Source: a virus. From it: a DNA stretch of 22,098 nt. The notes beneath the pieces are model-generated. The model saw only the letters and a list, made by a program, of their open reading frames with translations, ran no database searches and was not told where the DNA came from. Location of the stretch: positions 1 to 22,098 of the IMG/VR virus record IMGVR_UViG_3300048134_000145; one strand, given 5' to 3'. Positions 17,170-22,098 of this stretch are shown in pieces. Numbering within the stretch: the first letter of the stretch is position 1; each line of letters starts with the position of its first letter. A program made the translations under genes and the position numbers.

Positions 17170-17297
17170 ATGGTCTGTTTATTTAATTGTTCCTCTGTTG
17201 CTATATTAGTAGCTGTTTTAGACTGAGTATATATTGAGAAAGTACTAGCCCTGAGACTAATCACACTCTCAATATATAAGCCCCCGGGAGGGAGCTT
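17170..17297 (-). other. Structured non-coding region between tail chaperone and tape measure
   Basis: No gene fits here. On the minus strand an 8-bp GC-rich hairpin overlaps the gpT stop (AAGCTCCC with GGGGGCTT, 17278-17297). Directly after it comes a 12-bp perfect inverted repeat (17228-17239 and 17267-17278, TATATATTGAGA with TCTCAATATATA) with a 27-nt loop holding a smaller hairpin. About 58 nt of AT-rich sequence then lead to the terminator at 17121-17169. Together this makes about 200 nt of largely paired RNA in an otherwise tightly packed operon. Confidence 0.65.
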
Positions 17298-17520
17298 ACA
17301 GTAAGTCAAACGCTGCTTCAGCGCTGACTTGATTCTTCTCTTGATGCTTCTGATAGATACGCATCTCAGAGTCCATTAAAGCAAATATGTCACATTCCAT
17401 AAGCTCTTGGAAGCTCATATGCTTACCATCTTCTCTTTCCCTCATATAATCTATGAAGTTCTGAAGATATTCTACTTGCTTATCAGGTGACAAGTCTTCT
17501 TCGCTTATTTCTGACTCGCT
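17296..17520 (-). CDS. Frameshift-encoded C-terminal part of the tail assembly chaperone (gpT-like)
   Basis: This frame has no start of its own with a ribosome binding site. It continues the upstream chaperone frame after a -1 slip at 17520-17526, giving a fusion of 105 upstream plus 74 new residues, 179 in total (gpGT-like). The new part is acidic and helical (SEISEEDLSPDKQVEYL, FIDYMREREDGKH, AEAAFDLL). In lambda and many siphophages, a minor frameshifted fusion binds both the tape measure and the major tail protein during tail assembly. The position between the major tail protein and the tape measure fits. A TTG at 17493 could be read as a start, but it lacks a good ribosome binding site. 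Confidence 0.85.
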   Translation of the reverse strand, partial: SESEISEEDLSPDKQVEYLQNFIDYMREREDGKHMSFQELMECDIFALMDSEMRIYQKHQEKNQVSAEAAFDLL

Positions 17521-17834
17521 AAAAAAGCTTGCTTCTTCAAACTTTCTACATCACGAGTCATAACCAGCATCAGTTGATTCTGAAGCTCTTCCATAAAGTC
17601 TGCTGCATCAATACCATCCCACATATCGTCTTTTGTGAATTCACCGTGATAGATATCTTTTGCAAGGAAGTCCAGTACTTCATCAAGAACAGCCATTTCA
17701 TCTTCAGCATTTTCCATCTTCTTAAAGAGGTTCTGAGCCTTGATGATGTTTCGTGCATTCGCAAATTTAGAGTAGAAAGTTTTATCTTCACCTTCGAGGA
17801 ATAGTGTAATCTTTCGTGTTACTGTTTTAGCCAT
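17505..17834 (-). CDS. Tail assembly chaperone (gpG-like)
   Basis: This 109-residue protein begins MAKTVTRKITLFLEGEDKTFYS, a beta-type opening usual in this chaperone family, followed by helices (ARNIIKAQNLFKKMENAEDEM, VLDEVLDFLAKDIYHGEFTKDDMWDG). It should coat the tape measure during tail assembly and be lost later. The last codons contain T_TTT_TTA, after which a fraction of ribosomes should shift into the gpT-like frame. ATG 17834 has AAAGGAGA 10 nt upstream, and this leader shares 16 nt with that of the holin gene. Confidence 0.88.
   Translation of the reverse strand: MAKTVTRKITLFLEGEDKTFYSKFANARNIIKAQNLFKKMENAEDEMAVLDEVLDFLAKDIYHGEFTKDDMWDGIDAADFMEELQNQLMLVMTRDVESLKKQAFLASQK
17520..17526 (-). 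promoter_or_regulatory. Programmed -1 ribosomal frameshift site T_TTT_TTA
   Basis: The heptamer TTTTTTA sits in the chaperone frame exactly as T-TTT-TTA (codons 104 and 105), five codons before the stop. A -1 slip keeps all pairs except the wobble base of the second tRNA and opens the downstream frame to 17296. A 7-bp stem with two G-U pairs (GCGAGTC with GACTTGT) begins right after the heptamer; its spacing is shorter than usual, so its role is doubtful. Confidence 0.88.
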
Positions 17835-17889
17835 AATATGTATTTCTCCTTTGAAATTTAGTAGTTTAAATAATTAGTCGATAATATGA

Positions 17890-17925
17890 TAAATAAAGCA
17901 GCCTGCATGATGAGTACAGGCCGCT
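17890..17925 (-). terminator. Terminator-like hairpin after the major tail protein
   Basis: On the minus strand AGCGGCCTG pairs with CAGGCTGCT (9 bp, one G-U) around an 11-nt loop, followed by TTATTTATC. It starts 27 nt after the major tail protein stop. The weak T-run suggests partial termination or 3'-end protection of an abundant mRNA. Confidence 0.62.
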
Positions 17926-17952
17926 GGTTAATCTGTATGATTCTCGTTAAGC

Positions 17953-18543
17953 CTATGCAACAGGTGTAGCAGTAGAGTCCATGAAGACTGCATTGGAGAG
18001 AACAGAGAAGTCGAAGTCTTCGTCTGAACCATTCTTAGAAATCTTGCGCTCATTGTCGTAGATTCTATCCATTGCTTCACCTTCAAGAGTGATAGAACCG
18101 AAGGAAACAGAGTCCTCTTTAGTTTGACCAGACTCTTCAGCTGGTTGAACCAGGGCTTTTGTCAGGCCGATAAACTTGGAAGTACCATCTTCTTTAGTGA
18201 ATTCAGCGATGACCCCAATGTATGGAGATACTTGCTGAGAGTTAGAGTATGTAAGTCCATCTTCTCTACGAACTTCTCCCAGAATTTCTTCTTTGAGCTC
18301 TTCAGGAAGGGAGTGGAATTCCATATTGAAGGCTGCACCTGGGCGAGCCTGAGCAGTTTGTACAGCACGGTTTCCAGCGTAGGCCTTCTCAATAGAAGAG
18401 TTAGGTGTCACACCGAAAGATTTGATAGAATCAATCTCGTGAATCTCACCGTAGGAAACTCCATCTTTCGTATCTTCATTCTGAACTGCCATGTAAACCT
18501 TCTTCAGACCAGTAATAGCCTGATAATCGTTAGTGTATGCCAT
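17953..18543 (-). CDS. Major tail protein (tail tube), phi13-type
   Basis: This 196-residue protein should polymerise into the tail tube. It begins MAYTNDYQAITGLKKVYMAVQ and has the features of the phi13-type major tail protein family: an opening GLKKVYMA strand, a GEIHEIDSIKSF-VTPNSS segment where mock tail parameters are set, AGNRAVQTAQ, a middle segment on EFHSLPEELKEEILG, and a SFGSITLEGEAM strand near the end. ATG 18543 is chosen because AAGGAG lies 10 nt upstream; a GTG two codons earlier is only 4 nt from that site. It is followed by a hairpin and then the chaperone genes, the usual order. Confidence 0.9.
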   Translation of the reverse strand: MAYTNDYQAITGLKKVYMAVQNEDTKDGVSYGEIHEIDSIKSFGVTPNSSIEKAYAGNRAVQTAQARPGAAFNMEFHSLPEELKEEILGEVRREDGLTYSNSQQVSPYIGVIAEFTKEDGTSKFIGLTKALVQPAEESGQTKEDSVSFGSITLEGEAMDRIYDNERKISKNGSDEDFDFSVLSNAVFMDSTATPVA

Positions 18544-18564
18544 TTGCACATTTCTCCTTAAAAT

Positions 18565-18963
18565 TTATTTAATCATTATATTTCCAGCGTAAGTTCTTGA
18601 ATCTCTGAACAAGTCAGTGTCTTCATCCTTGTCAAAGACTGGAGAACTTTGCCTGAAATTCATTTCTCGTAAAACTTGTTGAACATGTTGTCCAATTTTG
18701 AAAGCTTCGTAGTAATCTTCATGCCAAATATCAATCAGAAATTCATAGCGGTAAGCAATAACTTCATCCCCTGCCCATTCGATAGGTCTCATATCAGCGA
18801 TGTTTAATCGGATACAAGGGGAAAGCTCACTATCACTCAGCTCGTCAGGAACAGTAAACTTATAAATCTTGTCTTGGGGGAATGCAAATAGCCTTGATAA
18901 ACGCTCAACTAGATTCACTCTCAAAACTTCCAACATATCTTCCAGATATAATTCTTCTTCCAT
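18565..18963 (-). CDS. Probable tail terminator/tail completion protein
   Basis: This 132-residue protein has an N-terminal helix (LEDMLEVLRVNLVERLSRLF), then strands (CIRLNIADMRPI, VIAYRYEFLIDIWHED), a helix (AFKIGQHVQQVLREMNF) and a final strand (RTYAGNIMIK). This alpha/beta plan and the position between the gp10-like protein and the major tail protein match the gpU/gp17-like tail terminators that cap the tube and join it to the head. ATG 18963 directly follows the stop of the preceding gene. Exact family membership cannot be fixed by eye. Confidence 0.75.
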   Translation of the reverse strand: MEEELYLEDMLEVLRVNLVERLSRLFAFPQDKIYKFTVPDELSDSELSPCIRLNIADMRPIEWAGDEVIAYRYEFLIDIWHEDYYEAFKIGQHVQQVLREMNFRQSSPVFDKDEDTDLFRDSRTYAGNIMIK

Positions 18964-19362
18964 TTACTTCATCGCCCCTCTCAAGCTGGCTGCTATAGTT
19001 TTTCTAACTTGTTCTTGTGTGTCATTAATCGTCTTCGTCATGAATAATTGAGGAGATTGTCTAATGGTACCGAACTCGCTCATATGAATTCTCCATTTTA
19101 TAGAAGCAGGAAACCCCACCGTCACATACTTGTCTCCAGTGTCCCTATTCGTCTTGATATTCGATATGACAACATTATCTTTGGCATGTTCTTTACTGTT
19201 GTAGTTACCTTTTGGCGTATTCTTCTCTAGTGCATCTCTTACTACTTCAGCACCCTCTTTGATTGCTGCTCTACCAGCTTTATCTACATTCACACCCAGC
19301 TGTTCAAGATTCATAAGAATCTCATCGAAACCATTAATCTCAAAGCCGTCATGTTTAGCCAT
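18964..19362 (-). CDS. HK97 gp10-like head-tail joining protein
   Basis: This 132-residue protein has the family pattern: GFDEILMNLEQLG, KAGRAAIKEGAEVVRDALEKNTPKG, then DNVVISNIK, YVTVGFPASIKWRIHMSEFGT and a C-terminal helix ending AASLRGAMK. The family is common in HK97-like phages and belongs to the connector or tail completion machinery. ATG 19362 overlaps the previous stop as TGATG, arguing for coupled translation; the TTG one codon earlier is less likely. Confidence 0.87.
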   Translation of the reverse strand: MAKHDGFEINGFDEILMNLEQLGVNVDKAGRAAIKEGAEVVRDALEKNTPKGNYNSKEHAKDNVVISNIKTNRDTGDKYVTVGFPASIKWRIHMSEFGTIRQSPQLFMTKTINDTQEQVRKTIAASLRGAMK

Positions 19363-19694
19363 CAAATACCAACCTGTTCAGCCATGATTGTAATGACTTG
19401 ATGATTTGTGTAATCGGGATAGACTTCCTTGATTTCATAAGTTTGATTCTTGAAGACAATATGCATCTTATTAGTGATATCTACTGGAACAAATCTGATG
19501 GTAAACTTCAGTCTGTTCTGAGTACCACTAGAAACAGCTGTTTGATAATCTTTCATCCAGACGGTATCTATATGAGCATAAGCTTTGAATAGAGTCTCAT
19601 ATACTTCTTTAGCAATGCCCCTGTCGTTGATTGTGCGTTTCTCTTTGAACTCGACAATTTGATTCATCTTATTCATCAAGTTACTCATCAGCAT
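19362..19694 (-). CDS. Head closure/head-tail adaptor protein (SPP1 gp16-like)
   Basis: This 110-residue beta-rich protein shows the adaptor pattern: QIVEFKEKRTINDRGIAKEV, YETLFKAYAHIDTVWMKDYQ, then TIRFVPVDITNKMHIVFKNQ, TYEIKEVYPDYTNHQVITIM. Proteins of this family plug the portal channel after DNA packaging. It overlaps the gp6-like gene by 14 nt and the gp10-like gene by one base of a TGATG. Starts at ATG 19694 or ATG 19688 are both possible. Confidence 0.87.
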   Translation of the reverse strand: MLMSNLMNKMNQIVEFKEKRTINDRGIAKEVYETLFKAYAHIDTVWMKDYQTAVSSGTQNRLKFTIRFVPVDITNKMHIVFKNQTYEIKEVYPDYTNHQVITIMAEQVGI

Positions 19695-20001
19695 TCATCT
19701 CTTCTTCATATCTGAGGAAATCTGCTCTCAAATGAGATAGCGCATCTTTAAGACCAAAGGCTAAGTTATATTGGGGTTTATCGGCAAGAGGAAGTCTATT
19801 ATTAAAATAGTGTGCTGTGAGAAGGATTACTGCCCTATCGTAGTGAGGATTTTGGTCGAAGAATAAGTCATACATAATAGGCTCATCAGTTACAGAAGAT
19901 TTAACCTTCTGCTGAGCCCAGCCCATATACATCTGAATCACATCATCTTCAAAGTCGTCAATGACTCTAAGGTGTTTTTTAACTGTTGCGAGTTCCATCA
20001 T
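19681..20001 (-). CDS. Head-tail connector protein, gp6-like
   Basis: This 106-residue helical protein has the family pattern: VKKHLRVIDDFEDDVIQMY near the start, a middle acidic stretch, then DRAVILLTAHYFNNRLPLAD and a final helix. gp6-like and gp15-like proteins form the ring below the portal. ATG 20001 overlaps the previous stop as TAATG. A second ATG follows directly. Confidence 0.87.
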   Translation of the reverse strand: MMELATVKKHLRVIDDFEDDVIQMYMGWAQQKVKSSVTDEPIMYDLFFDQNPHYDRAVILLTAHYFNNRLPLADKPQYNLAFGLKDALSHLRADFLRYEEEMNADE

Positions 20002-20213
20002 TAAGCACCTTCTTCTTCAGTGCTATCTTCTGCTTTCTTCTTTCTAGGCTTTCGTTTTGGTTTGATTTCTTTAATGAATTCACCGTCAAATTGTTTTAGA
20101 TTCTCTGTCATTTCCTTGAATCGTTCATCGGAAACTTCATGAACAGAATCTAGTTTGTATAGTTCTTGAGAGTGAATGTCTTTGAATTCTTTCAGTACTT
20201 CAAATTTCTTCAA
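20001..20213 (-). CDS. Small protein between capsid and connector genes, unknown function
   Basis: This 70-residue protein begins KKFEVLKEFKDIHSQELYKL, which resembles the short KOW/SH3-like strands seen in small proteins found at this position in other phages. It ends in a strongly basic patch (KPKRKPRKKK) and an acidic tail (EDSTEEEGA). The start must be TTG 20213: a TGA lies four codons upstream in frame, AAGGAG is 10 nt away, and the next in-frame ATG is at residue 35 or later. A nearby ATG is out of frame and stops within six codons. A structural or nucleic-acid-binding role in the head is only a guess. Confidence 0.72.
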   Translation of the reverse strand: MKKFEVLKEFKDIHSQELYKLDSVHEVSDERFKEMTENLKQFDGEFIKEIKPKRKPRKKKAEDSTEEEGA

Positions 20214-20250
20214 GCATTCTCAACTCCTTGTATGTATAAGTAATAAATAT

Positions 20251-20274
20251 GCTTGAGAGACGAATCCCTCAAGC
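20251..20274 (-). terminator. Terminator-like hairpin between capsid gene and small head gene
   Basis: On the minus strand GCTTGAGGGA pairs with TCTCTCAAGC (10 bp, one G-U) around a TTCG loop. The following ATATTTATTA is T-rich but broken, so strong termination is doubtful. The 139-nt gap 20214-20352 also holds a CTAGTA/TACTAG hairpin just after the capsid stop and no gene. Confidence 0.6.
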
Positions 20275-20352
20275 TAATATGTTCATAGCACTCAATTAAT
20301 GAGCAGGAATACTATGAATAATGCTGCTCTCATTCAGCTAGTATGTACTAGA

Positions 20353-21582
20353 TTACGCTTGTACTGGAGTCGCTGGAGTGAAAGTAACTTTGCGAACTGC
20401 ATCAGAGTTAAGCTCTTTGACCTGCATTCTTAGGGCAATCATCAGGCACTCACCAAACTGCATGTAGCTAGTCCACTGTGCTTGGTATTGGCTACGGTCA
20501 AAGAGTACGATAGCTTCTCTCAAGTTACCAACATACATAGTGTCTGCACCGATGAGAGCATCTTCAAATACTACTACTTCCATGCCAAACAGTGCTTTAC
20601 CAGAAGCAGCTGCAATAGAATCTTGGAGCATATAGCGACCATTACCATCTTTAATTTTGTCAATTTCGTTGTACACAGATTGACTCATAAGGATATGCTT
20701 CTTATGCTTAGGCTTGAGGTCAACATTGACGATATCTTTAAGAGCATCCAGGTCAGCAACCGTATTTGCAGTAAATGTATTAGCAACATTCAGGATATGA
20801 GTATTACGAGTAGTAACTACTGCTTCAGAAAGAATACGCTTAACAAGCTCTTCAGCACCTACGCCATCTTCAATAGATTCACGAGATACAGGGACATAAC
20901 CACGATATGTTTCTACTTTGAAATCTACTTCATCAAGTGGTTGCACACCGACTTTAGGGTTGTCTTGGAGCTCAGCAGCAGATGCAAGAGCTGGAGCAGA
21001 GTCACCTTTATATACTGGTTTAGTACCAGACTTAGTGCTAACTGGTTCAACAGTTACATATTTGTCTAGGGATACTACTTCATCAGTCATATCTTTAACT
21101 TGAGTACCGATATAATCAGGAACTACTACAGCACCAGATTCAGTTGTAAGGTCACGAACTTCGTTATTCTTCACAAAATGTTGGAAGTTGGAGCGAACCT
21201 CTTCCATACCGTTTTCTACTACTACTTCTTCTACAATATTAGTCATATTTCTTTCTTCTCCTTCGAGTTGGGTTTTATTTTCTTCTGCTGGTTTATCAGC
21301 ATTTCGTTCATCATTATCTTCATCAGCTTCTTCAGTAGACTCTTCAGAATCAGCAACTTCTTCCCTTGCTTCTTCCTCTCCAGGCTCCTCAGATTTTTCT
21401 TCTTCGGGTTCCTCTTCAGGTTCCACTTCAGCAAGCTCTTCTTCAAGCTTTGCAATTTGTTCTTGAAGCTCAGCAATTTCAGCTTTAATTTGTTCTGCTT
21501 TATCAAGCTCATCATTACTCAGAGCTTCATTGGCTTCATCAAACTTTGCTTCTACTTCACTTCGCAATTCAGTGATTGTCAT
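20353..21582 (-). CDS. Major capsid protein, HK97 fold, with N-terminal delta domain
   Basis: This 409-residue shell protein has two parts. Residues 1 to about 112 are a charged coiled coil and a very acidic stretch (PEEEPEEEKSEEPGEEE region, 50-105), the scaffold-like delta domain that the prohead protease removes. From about 113 the HK97 fold follows: the N-arm, LTTESGAVVVPDYIG, VSTKSGTKPVYKG, LDEVDFKVETYRGYVPVSRESIED (E-loop and spine helix region), the P-domain, and AIVLFDRSQYQAQW near the end. ATG 21582 overlaps the protease stop as TAATG, with AAAGGAG 7 nt upstream inside the protease gene. A second ribosome binding site and ATG occur in frame at residue 113. Confidence 0.95.
   Translation of the reverse strand: MTITELRSEVEAKFDEANEALSNDELDKAEQIKAEIAELQEQIAKLEEELAEVEPEEEPEEEKSEEPGEEEAREEVADSEESTEEADEDNDERNADKPAEENKTQLEGEERNMTNIVEEVVVENGMEEVRSNFQHFVKNNEVRDLTTESGAVVVPDYIGTQVKDMTDEVVSLDKYVTVEPVSTKSGTKPVYKGDSAPALASAAELQDNPKVGVQPLDEVDFKVETYRGYVPVSRESIEDGVGAEELVKRILSEAVVTTRNTHILNVANTFTANTVADLDALKDIVNVDLKPKHKKHILMSQSVYNEIDKIKDGNGRYMLQDSIAAASGKALFGMEVVVFEDALIGADTMYVGNLREAIVLFDRSQYQAQWTSYMQFGECLMIALRMQVKELNSDAVRKVTFTPATPVQA
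21244..21263 (-). promoter_or_regulatory. Possible internal ribosome binding site and start in the capsid gene
   Basis: AAGGAG (21258-21263) lies 11 nt before an in-frame ATG (21244-21246) encoding Met113, exactly at the junction of the acidic delta domain and the shell domain. Translation from here would give a 297-residue capsid protein without the delta domain. The GAA GGA GAA codons may also arise by chance in an acidic stretch. Confidence 0.45.
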
Positions 21583-22098
21583 TATTTATCTCCTTTCAGT
21601 TTCATCAAATCTAATTCGAGTTGTAGTTTTCTCTTCTGTTTCTCCAGCAAGTCTTTAGCTTCCTGTTCAGCTTGTTCAATACTTCTAATTGCAGGAGCTA
21701 CATCAGTATCTTCATACGCTGGATATGTAACAGCACTTACATCTTTAATTCGTTTAAATGAGTTTAGTGTACGCTCATACATCTTTGATTCTTTGTTGTA
21801 TCGAACAGTGTCACCTTTCTCATCCAACTCAAAAGCAAATGAGCATTGATTAATATTTCCAGCCTGGATATTCTTATACAGGTCTCTCGCATAAGTAGTA
21901 TCAGCAAGCTCAGCTCTAAATCTAAGGCCGACTTCATCAACTTCAAGTTGTAGCGTGTCTGCTGTAGTTCTTGCTAGAATGAGTGAAGGATTATGGTCGA
22001 TAAGGGCTCTCACATCTTCCATGTCAGCATCATTAAGTGCTTCTGGGGAGATAGTTTCAACAAACCTCACACCATTTCCCATAAGTGGATGGCTCTGA
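21582..22098 (-). CDS. HK97-family prohead protease, N-terminus beyond window
   Basis: The frame is open to the right edge. An ATG at 22082 exists, but the codons upstream of it read QSHPL, which together with GNGVRFVETISPEAL fits the usual opening of this family, so the true start lies outside. Family motifs visible are VRALIDHNPSLILARTTADTLQLEVDEVGL (His of the catalytic set in DHN), AELADTTYARDLYKNIQAG, and NINQCSFAFEL with the catalytic Ser. The final part is a charged coiled coil. It should cut the delta domain of the adjacent capsid protein and itself during head maturation. The stop overlaps the capsid start as TAATG. Confidence 0.9.
   Translation of the reverse strand, partial: QSHPLMGNGVRFVETISPEALNDADMEDVRALIDHNPSLILARTTADTLQLEVDEVGLRFRAELADTTYARDLYKNIQAGNINQCSFAFELDEKGDTVRYNKESKMYERTLNSFKRIKDVSAVTYPAYEDTDVAPAIRSIEQAEQEAKDLLEKQKRKLQLELDLMKLKGDK

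Noticed and set aside
17296-17493. A separate 65-residue gene starting at TTG 17493
   Set aside because: There is no ribosome binding site, and the frame is open upstream to a canonical slippery heptamer, so a frameshift extension explains it better.
21100-21849. A 249-codon Phe/Ser-rich plus-strand frame that looks like a membrane protein
   Set aside because: It is the complement of the Glu/Lys-rich delta domain; GAA/GAG codons read backwards give Phe, Ser and Leu.
1-22098. tRNA, rRNA, integrase or attachment sites
   Set aside because: No cloverleaf with conserved tRNA elements, rRNA segment, integrase gene or att-like repeat was noticed.

Overview
The window is the late structural and lysis region of a tailed siphophage with an HK97-type head, read entirely on the minus strand (right to left). 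AT-rich DNA, strong AAGGAG-type ribosome binding sites, an SPP1-type holin, an XlyA-like amidase with LysM and SH3-like domains, and several TTG starts point to a phage or prophage of a low-GC Bacillota host, most likely a Bacillus relative. The host is an inference; no chromosomal flank, integrase or att site is visible.

Right to left. The head module holds a prohead protease cut by the right edge, the major capsid protein with a long acidic delta domain, a small basic-tailed protein of unknown role, a gp6-like connector, a head-closure protein, an HK97 gp10-like protein and a probable tail terminator. Portal and terminase should lie beyond the right edge. The tail module holds the major tail protein, a gpG/gpGT chaperone pair made by a -1 frameshift at T_TTT_TTA, a non-coding structured stretch of about 200 nt, a 1463-residue tape measure with an M23 peptidase domain, an enlarged distal tail protein, and a 2596-residue tail-associated/receptor-binding protein built from repeated modules and ending in a beta-helix-like and a beta-rich C-terminal domain. 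A small coiled-coil protein of unknown function follows.

The lysis cassette resembles the PBSX order: an XhlA-like coiled-coil membrane protein, an SPP1-family holin, an acidic 68-residue protein and the amidase endolysin. It ends at a clear intrinsic terminator. Beyond it, running off the left edge, is an accessory gene with an RNxxxH signature typical of HEPN ribonucleases. This is the best candidate for a phage-borne defence or exclusion function.

Many genes abut or overlap (TAATG, TGATG, 11 to 14 nt overlaps), which implies one long late operon with translational coupling. Terminator-like hairpins nevertheless sit after many of its genes, several overlapping the stop codon, with no convincing promoter between them. 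This suggests antitermination, graded read-through or hairpin-defined mRNA ends.
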